DNA of 64,000 nucleotides, from assembly GCA_009993045.1 (NCBI GenBank), contig JAACUG010000069.1:1-64000 (forward strand), read 5' to 3'. How positions within the stretch are numbered: the stretch's first letter is position 1; every line of letters starts with the position of its first letter. The notes beneath the pieces are model-generated. The model did not search any database, was not told the origin of the DNA, and saw only the letters and a program-made list of their open reading frames with translations. The DNA comes from Cyanobacteria bacterium CG_2015-22_32_23. Its GTDB lineage: Bacteria; Cyanobacteriota; Cyanobacteriia; Cyanobacteriales; Cyanobacteriaceae. Made by a program: the position numbers and the translations under genes. Of this stretch, positions 47,071 through 55,818 are shown piece after piece.

Positions 47071-47259
47071 ATGATAATCTTACCCGGCACTATAGTTACA
47101 GTTACTAATGTTGATGATATTTATTACAGATTTGAAGGCTTAGTGCAAAGAGTTACCGATGGAAACGCAGCAGTATTATTTGAAGGAGGCAACTGGGATA
47201 AACTTATTACCTTTAGGTTATCAGAATTAGAGGTTGTCGATCCTAAAAATAAAAAATAA
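47071..47259 (+). CDS. ndhS: NAD(P)H-quinone oxidoreductase (NDH-1) subunit S
   Basis: This 62-residue SH3-like protein reads [20 protein letters not shown], then [11 protein letters not shown] and [20 protein letters not shown], matching cyanobacterial NdhS. NdhS lies on the stromal side of photosynthetic NDH-1 and forms the docking site for reduced ferredoxin in cyclic electron flow. Length is normal and the gene stands alone, as is common. Confidence 0.95.
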   Translation: MIILPGTIVTVTNVDDIYYRFEGLVQRVTDGNAAVLFEGGNWDKLITFRLSELEVVDPKNKK

Positions 47260-47330
47260 TCCATTAACTACGCAATTAACTATTAACAATTATTATTATT
47301 CTTTTTTTCATTAGACTTTTTGCAGAAGTG

Positions 47331-47358
47331 GAGTAATGAGTAATAAGTAATGAGTAAT
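47331..47358. repeat. Short heptanucleotide array, 4 units of RAGTAAT
   Basis: GAGTAAT, GAGTAAT, AAGTAAT and GAGTAAT in tandem, with a degenerate GAGTTAA behind. A close relative lies at 52796-52823. The surrounding 304-bp gap between ndhS and the pseudouridine synthase gene holds no other recognised feature. Confidence 0.75.
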
Positions 47359-47563
47359 GAGTTAAGAAATTAACGTTTTCCATCCTAAAATAGATTTTAC
47401 TTTTTATTTTACAAGAGATCTATTATAAGAATTAACAATTAAATTTTTTATACATTCACTCTTTCCATTTCCCCTGACATCTAACACCTTTTTCAAGGAA
47501 AAATTTATCCCCAACCCAAGTAAGAGAGTCATTTTTTTTCCTCTTATTTCCTTTTATTTCCTT

Positions 47564-49324
47564 TTAAAAGGGAGTTAAAGTTTTTAGGGATAGAGATTGT
47601 TGCGTCTGAGGATGACTAAAATTAATTTCTCGCGCATGAAGATGCAATCTAATCTTATTATCCTCTAATTTTCCATATAAGCGATCGCCTTTGATAGCTA
47701 TTCCTAAACCTTCAAGACAATGGATTCTTAGCTGATGAGTTCTTCCTGTGATAGGTTTTAATTGTAATCGTGTATGGCCATTTTCTATTCCCATGACCTG
47801 AAAATGAGTAACACTAGGTTTACCATAATCATAATTTACCTCTTGTCGTGGGCGTGTCAGTGGATTTGACCATAAAGGTAAATTAATCATTCCTTCTGAA
47901 GTAGAGATTAAACCATCTAACACCGCCTCATAAACTTTTTTAACCTGTCTTTGGGCAAATTGTCGAGATAAATTGACATAACATTCTTTAGTTTTTGCCA
48001 AAATTAATATGCCTGAAGTATCTTGATCTAATCTATGGACTGTGGTAATATAATGGTTACGATTATCCCTAGAAATCTGACTAAAACGACTAATCACACT
48101 GTCAAAATTTTCCCTTCCTCTACCTGATACTGATAATAACCCACTGGGTTTATTTACCACCAATAACCAATCATCCTCATAAATAATCGGGATAGATTCT
48201 TGAGTATCAAAAGGTGTAAAAGTAGGTAAACCCGATAACAAAAAGCCCATTAACGGCTGACATCTTTCCTCACAAGCAGGATAGAAATTACCTTCAATTT
48301 TTTCTCCATCTGGAGAATTTTCTCCCCACCAAAATTCAGCCATAGCAAGGGGTTGTAAATGATTTGTTGCCGCATAGTGTAATAGTTTCGGGGCGCAACA
48401 ATCTCCCGTACCTGTGGGAATAAAAGTTTTATTAAATAATTTGCCTACGCTTAAACTATCCCCTTTAAAATTAGTAATAGTATAGGCAGTTTGCATTTGT
48501 GCTTGTAACTGTTTTGATAATTCTTTTCGTTGTGATTTTAGTTGTTGAATTTTAAGACTATTTTGATTAATTACTTGTTTTAAAGGATTTAATTTTTCTT
48601 GCCATTTATATTTAAAATTACGTCTTTCCCAATCATCTTTTCTACTTTCTTGCTGTAAATTATACAGTTTTTTATCAAGATTATTTTCTAGTAATAGTTG
48701 ATAGTAAAATATAATATCTCTACTTTTTTGTGATAGTTTAGATAAAAATTCTGTCACCAAAACTATTATAAATTGATGATTTTGAAGACTATTTACATAT
48801 AAAATCCGTTTTTTATCTCTAACTTTTTTTCTTTCATTATGAATAACTTTTAATTCTTGCCATTGACTTTCATATTCTATATTTAGTTGTAAATATTCTT
48901 GATTAATAGATAAATTTGTGAGGGTAATAATCTCATTTTTAATATTATCTAATTGTTTAATAGTTAAATTTTCAGCTAAAGCAATAACAGAATTACTAGA
49001 AATTTGTGATACCCAACCATTAACTTCTTTTTGACTATTTAATAATCCTGAAAATGCTTTAATTACTCCTATTTTTCCTTGATTATCTTTTACTATTAAA
49101 ATTCCTAACATTTTTCCTTTGACGGTATAAAAGTTAATTTTTTTCAATTGATGATATAAATTTAAGGCAATTTTTTCTGCTAAATTTGTGCGAGGTAATT
49201 TAAGGGTAATTCCTGTTTTTGGGCAGATTCCCTCATAATAATAAGTGATAACCTCTTTTTCTTCTATTTCTACTAAAGAGATAAAATCTGTTAAAGGATG
49301 AAATAATTTATCTAAATGACTCAA
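47564..49324 (-). CDS. RluA-family pseudouridine synthase with long N-terminal extension
   Basis: The catalytic domain occupies roughly residues 375-586 of 586: YEDDWLLVVNKPSGLLSVSG, the active-site loop TVHRLDQDTSGILILAKT with catalytic Asp (near 435), GRTHQLRIHC and the C-terminal LHLHAREINFSHP. The first 370 residues include a long charged helical or coiled-coil region (about 160-280) and a Cys cluster, GTGDCCAPKLL and PACEERCQP (about 300-355), which might bind metal. Similar long forms occur in other bacteria. The RNA target is unknown. Confidence 0.9.
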   Translation of the reverse strand: MSHLDKLFHPLTDFISLVEIEEKEVITYYYEGICPKTGITLKLPRTNLAEKIALNLYHQLKKINFYTVKGKMLGILIVKDNQGKIGVIKAFSGLLNSQKEVNGWVSQISSNSVIALAENLTIKQLDNIKNEIITLTNLSINQEYLQLNIEYESQWQELKVIHNERKKVRDKKRILYVNSLQNHQFIIVLVTEFLSKLSQKSRDIIFYYQLLLENNLDKKLYNLQQESRKDDWERRNFKYKWQEKLNPLKQVINQNSLKIQQLKSQRKELSKQLQAQMQTAYTITNFKGDSLSVGKLFNKTFIPTGTGDCCAPKLLHYAATNHLQPLAMAEFWWGENSPDGEKIEGNFYPACEERCQPLMGFLLSGLPTFTPFDTQESIPIIYEDDWLLVVNKPSGLLSVSGRGRENFDSVISRFSQISRDNRNHYITTVHRLDQDTSGILILAKTKECYVNLSRQFAQRQVKKVYEAVLDGLISTSEGMINLPLWSNPLTRPRQEVNYDYGKPSVTHFQVMGIENGHTRLQLKPITGRTHQLRIHCLEGLGIAIKGDRLYGKLEDNKIRLHLHAREINFSHPQTQQSLSLKTLTPF

Positions 49325-49622
49325 AATAAGAATATTTTTTTGCTAATTAAACTATGTTTTAAAAAACTGGTGGGAGATGAAAAACTTAATGGATGTAGAA
49401 AAAATCAAACCTGAAACCGACTTAAATCGGATATTCAAACCATCGAACTGAGGTTAAGTTAGTATTTGACTATTAACTATAATCTATCAAGAAAAGACCT
49501 AGGTTAAAAAAAATCAGTAAAATTTTTCTAAACTTATTATTTGAGATTGAAAAATTACGATAAACTAAAGGTACATCTTGAGATGAATAATCACAATTAA
49601 CTCATTAGAGAAACGAGAGTGA
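49325..49622. other. Intergenic region upstream of the SpkB-like kinases
   Basis: About 300 bp between divergent genes. One small CCGA/TCGG hairpin is visible near 49419-49432; no tRNA, small gene or repeat was recognised. It must contain the promoters of both the pseudouridine synthase and the kinase gene. Confidence 0.5.
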
Positions 49623-51149
49623 ATGAGCGTTATTTATTGCCTCAATCCCCATTGCGAAGAACCAAAAAATGATACCAGAACAAAAAAGTGTCGGAGTTGT
49701 CAATCTAATCTGATACTCCATAAACGCTATGTTGCCATCAAAAAAATTGGGCGAGGTGGTTTTGGTACAACCTATTTAGCGGTAGATATGGCACAAAAAA
49801 ATCGCTACTGCGTTATTAAACAACTGGAATTGGCGGCGGCTAATCCTGACTCTCATCGCACTGCCCTTGATTTGTTTGCTAGGGAAGCAAAAACTCTGGC
49901 AAAATTAGATCATCCTCAAATACCGAAATTGTTAGATTATTTTGAAGAAAACGATCAATTTTATCTAATTCAAGATTTTGTGTTAGGGAAAGATTTAGAA
50001 AAAGAAATCAAAAAAGGTGGAATTTATCAGGAAAGTTCTGCAAAACAGTTTCTTCGTTTTATGTTGCCTGTTTTAAAGTATATTCATTCACAAAAAGTAA
50101 TTCATAGGGATATTAAACCCGGAAATATTCTTCGAGAAAAAGAGACTAACAAATTATTCTTAATTGATTTTGGGGCGGTAAAAGAACAAGCTAACACTCA
50201 GTTAATGAGTCAAAATCCTCAAAGTGCTTTTACAAAAATTTCCGTCGGTACGATGGGATTTGCACCGCCAGAACAATTAGCTATGCGTCCAGTGTATTCT
50301 AGTGATGTTTATGCTTTGGCTGCTACTTGTATTTATTTATTAACAGGAAAAGCACCAAAAGATTTATGTGACAATAATACTGGTGAATTAACTTGGGAAA
50401 AATATACTAATGTTAGTGCTAATTTTGCTAAAGTTTTAAACAAAATGCTGGAGTTAGATGTTCGTAAACGTTATGTTTCAGCGGATGAGGTTATTAAAGC
50501 CTTAGAATTAGTACCCTATGAACAAGAATTAGCTGGAAGTATGGTTAATTTAAGTAGTGGTAAAGATTCTAGTGACGATGAAGAACAAGATGTAACTATT
50601 GCTAGTTCAACTTCTCAAAATTTAGCGGATGCCATTAGAAAAAGAAAGGAAAAATTAGCAGGAAATAGTCCATCATCGAGAAGTCAACAAAATGTTTTAC
50701 CTTTGAGCCAACCTAAATTACAACTAACTCCTGAAATGATTATCCAAGATTATCGTCAAGGAAATCGTAATTTCAGTCAACAGGTTTTAAGTGAGTTGGA
50801 TTTACACGGTTTAAAGTTAGCTGGGGCTAGTTTTTCTCAAAGTAAATTAATCGGCGTAAATTTACAAAAAGCGAATCTTTATCGCACTAATTTTTATAAT
50901 GCTAATTTGGCACAAGCAAATCTTAAAGAGTGTAATTTACAAAGGGCAGAATTATATAAGGCAAATTTAAAAAATGCTGATTTACAGGGTGCTGATTTAA
51001 TGGGGGCAAATCTTAATAGTGCTATTTTAAAAGATGCTAACTTAGGAGGTGCTAATCTTAAGGGTGCAAAAGTAGATGATGAGCAACTTAAAACAGCAAA
51101 AACTAATTGGCGTACTATTTTCCCCGATGGTAAAAAACGATGGTGGTAG
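49623..51149 (+). CDS. SpkB-like Ser/Thr protein kinase with zinc-ribbon N-terminus and pentapeptide repeats
   Basis: The 508-residue protein begins with a Cys motif (Cys6, Cys11, Cys23, Cys26). The kinase domain follows: IGRGGFGTTYLA (residues 42-53), VIKQLE with the ATP-anchoring Lys, HRDIKPGNIL, DFGAVKEQ and SVGTMGFAPPEQLAMRP. After an acidic/basic linker, pentapeptide repeats A(N/D)LxxA fill about 395-490 (ADLQGADLMGANLNSAIL and others). The tail is FPDGKKRWW. Synechocystis SpkB has the same order and is tied to oxidative stress. A paralogous kinase gene follows after 63 nt. Confidence 0.93.
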   Translation: MSVIYCLNPHCEEPKNDTRTKKCRSCQSNLILHKRYVAIKKIGRGGFGTTYLAVDMAQKNRYCVIKQLELAAANPDSHRTALDLFAREAKTLAKLDHPQIPKLLDYFEENDQFYLIQDFVLGKDLEKEIKKGGIYQESSAKQFLRFMLPVLKYIHSQKVIHRDIKPGNILREKETNKLFLIDFGAVKEQANTQLMSQNPQSAFTKISVGTMGFAPPEQLAMRPVYSSDVYALAATCIYLLTGKAPKDLCDNNTGELTWEKYTNVSANFAKVLNKMLELDVRKRYVSADEVIKALELVPYEQELAGSMVNLSSGKDSSDDEEQDVTIASSTSQNLADAIRKRKEKLAGNSPSSRSQQNVLPLSQPKLQLTPEMIIQDYRQGNRNFSQQVLSELDLHGLKLAGASFSQSKLIGVNLQKANLYRTNFYNANLAQANLKECNLQRAELYKANLKNADLQGADLMGANLNSAILKDANLGGANLKGAKVDDEQLKTAKTNWRTIFPDGKKRWW

Positions 51150-51212
51150 GTAATTCTTGATTTTATTCTCTACTATAGCCTTTAAATTTATTCACCAATC
51201 CATGACAAAACG

Positions 51213-52745
51213 ATGATTATTAGTTATTGTGTTAATCCTAGTTGTTCTCAACCAAAAAACCACCCTAAATTAAAGAAATGTAATACTTGTGGTTCTAGTT
51301 TAATTTTAAATAATCGTTATCGAGTCATCAAGATGTTAGGCAAAGGTGGATTTGGGGCGACTTTTGTGGGAGTAGATTTAACGGTAGTAGGTGATCCTTT
51401 GTGTGTAGTCAAACAATTACGACCCATGGCTGATGATCCTCAAGCCCTGAAAACTGCTATTAGTTTATTTGAAAGGGAAGCTAAAACTTTAGGGAAAATA
51501 AGCCATCCTCAGATACCTAAGTTGATGAATTACTTTGCAGATCAAGGACAATTTTACCTGATTCAAGAATTAATTAACGGACAAAATTTACAGCGAGAAG
51601 TTAAAACTCAAGGGGTTTATGGTGAAATCGCTTTGAGAAGGTTTTTAGAAGAAATTACTCCTATTCTTAAGTATCTTCATTCGGAAAAAGTTATTCACCG
51701 AGACATTAAACCTGCTAATATTTTAAGACAAAAAAAAGATGGTAAATTAGTTTTAATTGATTTTGGAGCGGTAAAAGATCAAGTAAATACTCAATTAGCT
51801 AAAACTTTTGGGCAAACTGCCTTAACTAAATTTTCTGTAGGTACAATGGGTTACGCACCTCCAGAGCAATTGGCTATGCGTCCAATATATTCTAGTGATA
51901 TTTATGCTTTAGGGGCGACTTGTGTTTATTTGATTACGGGTAAATCACCGAAAAATTTTAATATTGATCCTGATACAGGACAACTACTTTGGCAAGAAGA
52001 TATTAATATTAGTGGCGGTTTGGTGAAAGTGATTAACAAAATGTTGGCTCAAGATACCCGTGAACGTTACAAAAGTATTGATGAGTTGATTGAAGCCCTT
52101 AATATTCAACCTTTTCAACAGAGTTTGAGTCAAAATATTGTCGGTAATCAAATTTCTAGTAACAACACCATTGATTTAAGTCAATTAGAAGTTCATGGTA
52201 CGGATGATAATATTACTCAAGTAACAAAAACAATTTCTACTACGGAAAAAATTCAAAAAGCAATTCAACAAAGACGGATGAATAAATCCTCTAAAAATCT
52301 CTCGATTAAATGGGATGAAGAAAAATTTTTCACTGCTTTTAATAATGGTAAAAAAGATTTTAGTGATCAAGATTTGCAAGGTTTAAATTTACAAGGTAGT
52401 AAGTTAAATAAATGTATTTTTCGTTATTCTCAATTACAAGGAATTACTTTCGCTGATGCTAATTTATCTCAAGGTAATTTCTATAGTGCAGATCTAAATT
52501 CTGCTAATCTTAGTAATGTTAATGCTTTTCAAGGATATTTTTCCAAAAGTAATTTAGAAAATGTGGATTTTAAAGGTGCAAATTTAGGAAGTGCAGATTT
52601 TACTAATGCTAACCTAAGCAATGCTAATTTATGTGGTGCAAATCTTAAAAATGCGAAAATAAATCAACAACAGTTAAAAGAAGCAAAAATTAACTGGAAT
52701 ACTATTTTTCCTGATGGTAGTCGCCGTTGGTGGAAAGTTTTTTAA
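51213..52745 (+). CDS. SpkB-like Ser/Thr protein kinase, tandem paralogue
   Basis: The 510-residue protein repeats the layout of its upstream neighbour: Cys-rich N-terminus (CVNPSCSQP and CNTCGSS), kinase domain with LGKGGFGATFVG, HRDIKPANIL, DFGAVKDQ and SVGTMGYAPPEQLAMRP, linker, and pentapeptide repeats (about 385-490, e.g. ANLSNANLCGANLKNAKI) and the tail FPDGSRRWWKVF. The strong similarity points to tandem duplication followed by divergence mainly in the linker. The pair is probably one operon; cross-phosphorylation is possible but unproven. Confidence 0.93.
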   Translation: MIISYCVNPSCSQPKNHPKLKKCNTCGSSLILNNRYRVIKMLGKGGFGATFVGVDLTVVGDPLCVVKQLRPMADDPQALKTAISLFEREAKTLGKISHPQIPKLMNYFADQGQFYLIQELINGQNLQREVKTQGVYGEIALRRFLEEITPILKYLHSEKVIHRDIKPANILRQKKDGKLVLIDFGAVKDQVNTQLAKTFGQTALTKFSVGTMGYAPPEQLAMRPIYSSDIYALGATCVYLITGKSPKNFNIDPDTGQLLWQEDINISGGLVKVINKMLAQDTRERYKSIDELIEALNIQPFQQSLSQNIVGNQISSNNTIDLSQLEVHGTDDNITQVTKTISTTEKIQKAIQQRRMNKSSKNLSIKWDEEKFFTAFNNGKKDFSDQDLQGLNLQGSKLNKCIFRYSQLQGITFADANLSQGNFYSADLNSANLSNVNAFQGYFSKSNLENVDFKGANLGSADFTNANLSNANLCGANLKNAKINQQQLKEAKINWNTIFPDGSRRWWKVF

Positions 52746-52761
52746 GGAAAGTAAACCTTAC

Positions 52762-52956
52762 ACTCATATCTTGCACCCCATTGACTGGTTAGGGGGAGTA
52801 ATGAGTAAGAAGTAATGAGTAATGAGTTTCAGAATTGATACTAACCGCTATAAAATTGATTACCTCACTTTAGAGTATTAAGTATTTTTGTTCTGGTGCA
52901 AGATCTCAGTTACACCCCTACTATCTGTCACCTTTTATTTAGTGCAAGATGTGAGT
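52762..52956. mobile_element. MITE-like segment with inverted 15-bp ends
   Basis: ACTCATATCTTGCAC at the left and GTGCAAGATGTGAGT at the right are inverted copies (14 of 15 match), 195 bp apart. A third copy, GTGCAAGATCTCAGT, stands inside at 52896-52910. No open frame is inside. It lies between the second kinase gene and ilvE, and contains the GAGTAAT array. A non-autonomous transposon remnant is the simplest reading. Confidence 0.55.
52796..52823. repeat. Short heptanucleotide array, 4 units of RAGTAAK
   Basis: GAGTAAT, GAGTAAG, AAGTAAT and GAGTAAT in tandem, nested in the MITE-like segment. It is nearly identical to the array at 47331-47358. Confidence 0.75.
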
Positions 52957-52976
52957 TTTATAAATGTTACTTTTAA

Positions 52977-53888
52977 TTAAACGTCAATAACGGTAATCCA
53001 ATCTTGATACTCAACGTCTCTATTTTCAGTAATGGCGGTTAGCTTTTCTTTAATTTTATTAGTAATAATTTTCTCTTCGGGAAGAGGATAATTTTCGACT
53101 CTTTTGACAGGGGTAATTTTCGCCGCCGTGCCACATAAAAATACTTCATCGGCAATAAATAATTCTGTTTTATCTATTTCTCTTTGCTCAATTTCTATGT
53201 TAAAATTTTTCGCAATGGTCAAAATACTATCTCTGGTAATACCTTCTAAAATATCTTGATCAAAACTAGGAGTAATTAATTTATTATTTCTTACCATAAA
53301 AATATTCATTCCTGTGGCTTCACAAACTTTTCCTTGAGAATTCATCAAGATTGCTTCATCAAAACCACTATCTACGGCTTCGGTTTTTGCTAAAGCTGAT
53401 GTAATATAAGCACCACTAATTTTTCCTCTTAAGGGTAAACTACGATCTTCTTGACGATACCATGAACTTAAACGACAATTAATACCATCAGGAGAAAGAT
53501 AATCACCCATTTCTAAACCATAAACAAAGAAGTTTTTTTCAATGTTATGAAGTCGTGGCGCAATGCCTAAATCTGAGGTATAAACAAAAGGACGAATATA
53601 AAAAGCATTAGTGGGTTTATTTTTACTAACGAAATCCTTAATTACTTCTTCAATTTTAGTGGGAGAAAGATCATAATGTAAGTATTTGGCACTATTACTT
53701 AATCTCTGACAATGACGATCTAAACGAAATAATAACACTTGTTGGGGATTAGCGGGGTTAATTGTCCCTCTCAATCCACCAAACGCACCTGTACCATAAT
53801 GTAACGCATGGGTAGCAATGGAAATATTAGCTTCGACAAAAGGAATAAACTTACCTTCAAAATAAGCGATGGGTAAAAAATCTGGCAT
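52977..53888 (-). CDS. ilvE: Branched-chain amino acid aminotransferase
   Basis: The 303-residue fold-type IV PLP enzyme transfers the amino group in the last step of Ile, Leu and Val synthesis. Signatures are HALHYGTGAFGGLRG (residues about 27-41), FYIRPFVYTSDLG, the PLP-lysine segment LRGKISGAYITSALAKTEA (Lys near 157), EATGMNIFMV, and FLCGTAAKITPVKRV. Length is normal. It is a single leftward gene. Confidence 0.95.
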   Translation of the reverse strand: MPDFLPIAYFEGKFIPFVEANISIATHALHYGTGAFGGLRGTINPANPQQVLLFRLDRHCQRLSNSAKYLHYDLSPTKIEEVIKDFVSKNKPTNAFYIRPFVYTSDLGIAPRLHNIEKNFFVYGLEMGDYLSPDGINCRLSSWYRQEDRSLPLRGKISGAYITSALAKTEAVDSGFDEAILMNSQGKVCEATGMNIFMVRNNKLITPSFDQDILEGITRDSILTIAKNFNIEIEQREIDKTELFIADEVFLCGTAAKITPVKRVENYPLPEEKIITNKIKEKLTAITENRDVEYQDWITVIDV

Positions 53889-54220
53889 GATTTATGATTT
53901 TATAGTCTAATAAATATATTATTTACATATACTAATTAATCGTATCATTAAAGGAATAAACAATAGACCTCTTGCAAAATTAATAATTAACATGAAAAAA
54001 TAGTAGAATAAGATAAATTGTTAGCGGACTCTCAGCGCCACTTTGTGGACGTCTTCAATTTAATCAAAAGAAATAAGTACGTTTATAGAGTTAATCATAA
54101 TTTTTAATTATATAGCTTTAGCCTAGTAAAAGTAAATACCACTAGTGGAAAAATACACAAATTAATTCTTAGGATTTTTTGAATTTATTTTGAGATAATA
54201 ATCATCTCTTTCTGCTCTAT

Positions 54221-54367
54221 TTAATAATTATAAATTTCAGTAATTAAGTTAAATCTTAACCCAAATCTTTTTCTTTTATTTCTATATTTTTCTGATAGTA
54301 TTTTGACTATTTTCAGTTTTTTATTTATATGTTCAATTACGATTCTTTGTCTATTTAACTCTCTATT
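54221..54367 (-). pseudogene. IS5-family transposase remnant (C-terminal end)
   Basis: The reverse strand encodes RELNRQRIVIEHINKKLKIV followed by EKYRNKRKRFGLRFNLITEIY and a stop, recognisable as the C-terminus of an IS5-group DDE transposase with its catalytic-Glu region (RIVIEHIN). Upstream the frame breaks inside an A-rich run and the remaining gene is missing. It lies in an 876-bp gene-poor region between ilvE and the RTX gene. In this region nothing else apart from the neighbouring MITE-like segment was recognised. Confidence 0.7.
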
Positions 54368-54387
54368 TTTTCTTTTTTAGTTAATTT

Positions 54388-54516
54388 TCTGACGTTGCTG
54401 ATGTAAGCTATGAACGTTATGGTAACGATACATCTTTCCAGTGAAAATAATGTATTAAGAGGCGTAAATTATTTTCCAGACTATTTTAATTTATATCTTA
54501 AATCAGCAACGCCAGA
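54388..54516. mobile_element. MITE-like segment, 129 bp, with TCTGRCGTTGCTGAT ends
   Basis: TCTGACGTTGCTGAT and ATCAGCAACGCCAGA are inverted with one mismatch in 15. No open frame is inside. TCTGGCGTTGCTGA-like ends look like insertion-sequence termini, so this is probably a non-autonomous or decayed element. It interrupts the 5' side of the IS5-type remnant. Confidence 0.6.
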
Positions 54517-54764
54517 CTTAAATATTATTAAGGAAAACCTAATTATTTATTTTTGTTAAATCCTGATTTTACTTCAAAATTTTTATTATTAAAACTTTGT
54601 TGAAATATTATCAAAGGCTTTATAAAAAAATATTTTTTAGGGATAATTATTTTTGATAAATTGATGATTTATTCTTAATTTTAAATAAAAATAAATTGAA
54701 AATAAATAGTTTTTAATGCCTTATAATAGTTATTATTAAACGTTTTAACATAGTAATTTTTTTT

Positions 54765-55700
54765 ATGGCTATAATATCAGGCTCAGGTTTGATCAATGGA
54801 ACTATAGACGATGATATTATTACAGGCTCAATGTCTATAGATATTATTTTTGGCAATAACGGTAATGATTCTATCAAGGCACTAGGCAATGATGATATTA
54901 TAAATGGTGGTGATGGTAATGATACTGTGGATGGAGGAAATGGTGTTGATGTTATTTCAGGAGATGATGGTAACGACAGCATCGATGGTGAAGAAGGTAA
55001 TGACATAATAACTGGAGATATTGGAAATGATATTCTTCGTGGGGGAAACGGAGATGATATTCTTCGTGGGGGAAACGGAAGTGACACTATTTTCGCAGGA
55101 GGAGATAATGACTCTATCTTCGGTGATGGTGGTGACGACTTTATCGTAGCAGCTGAGGGTAATGACTCTATAGAAGGTGGTATTGGTCGTGATCGTATTT
55201 TCGCAGGAAGAGATAACGACTCTATTTTCGGTGGAGATGATAGTGACTTTATCAATGGTGATGGTGGTGGTGATGAAATAAATGGAGATGCTGGTAATGA
55301 CGATATCAATGGAGGTGATGGTAATGACGAAATCTTCGGTGCTGTCGGAGATGATCTTATTAATGGTGGAAAGGGTACTGATAGTTTGACGGGGGGTAAA
55401 GGAAATGATCTTTTATTTCTTGGTACGAGTCCTACAGATATTGATATATTATTATATAGTTCAGGTGATGGTAGTGATACCGTTAATGAATTTATAACCA
55501 ATGATCAATTCTTGTTTACAGGCATCAATAATATTGACGTTGTGAAAGTTGGTTTTAAGACTGAACTAAGATTGGGTAACGGCATCGCAGAAGATCCTAA
55601 TTTTGGTACGGGGGATCTACTAGCTACGTTGTTTAATTTTAACAACTTTACTACCAATAACTTAGCAACGGGTAGTAGTGGCACGTTATTCTTTAACTAA
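54765..55700 (+). CDS. RTX-type calcium-binding repeat protein
   Basis: The 311-residue acidic protein is made mostly of GGxGxDxux nonapeptides (residues about 10-215), for example INGGDGNDT, LRGGNGDDI and INGGKGTDS. They fold as a Ca2+-binding parallel beta-roll. A non-repeat end (about 225-311) with SGDGSDTVNEF probably serves as C-terminal signal for type I secretion; there is no N-terminal signal peptide. No ABC/MFP secretion genes are near. A perfect 27-bp-period DNA repeat at 55027-55079 and a 108-bp period show recent internal duplication. Function outside the cell is unknown. Confidence 0.88.
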   Translation: MAIISGSGLINGTIDDDIITGSMSIDIIFGNNGNDSIKALGNDDIINGGDGNDTVDGGNGVDVISGDDGNDSIDGEEGNDIITGDIGNDILRGGNGDDILRGGNGSDTIFAGGDNDSIFGDGGDDFIVAAEGNDSIEGGIGRDRIFAGRDNDSIFGGDDSDFINGDGGGDEINGDAGNDDINGGDGNDEIFGAVGDDLINGGKGTDSLTGGKGNDLLFLGTSPTDIDILLYSSGDGSDTVNEFITNDQFLFTGINNIDVVKVGFKTELRLGNGIAEDPNFGTGDLLATLFNFNNFTTNNLATGSSGTLFFN

Positions 55701-55723
55701 GAAAAAGCAAATTTGATTTCGTG

Positions 55724-55780
55724 GGGTTTCTTTGATGGTTTGTAGTTTCTAACTCAATGAAACCCTTTTCTTATTTTTTC
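55724..55780 (+). terminator. Probable terminator downstream of the RTX gene
   Basis: GGGTTTC and GAAACCC arms (55724-55730 and 55759-55765) are followed by a T-rich tract (TTTTCTTATTTTTTC), soon after the RTX stop. Confidence 0.6.
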
Positions 55781-55789
55781 TCTCCTAAA

Positions 55790-55813
55790 TCCCCAGTTAT
55801 GGGGACTTTTTTC
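55790..55813 (+). terminator. Strong rho-independent terminator (RTX/aroF convergent region)
   Basis: TCCCCA-GTTA-TGGGGA is a perfect 6-bp stem with tetraloop followed by CTTTTTTCT. It is a second stop for rightward transcription, and its stem may also act on leftward aroF transcription. Confidence 0.75.
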
Positions 55814-55818
55814 TAAAG

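Noticed and set aside
49419-49450. CCGACTTAAATCGG hairpin considered as part of a tRNA
   Set aside because: No acceptor stem, T-loop or cloverleaf can be built around it. No tRNA gene was found in any intergenic region.
54713-55501. 262-codon leftward frame opposite the RTX gene with a Ser/Pro/Leu repeat
   Set aside because: It mirrors the RTX repeats on the other strand; the GGxGxD pattern on the forward strand is the real coding signal.
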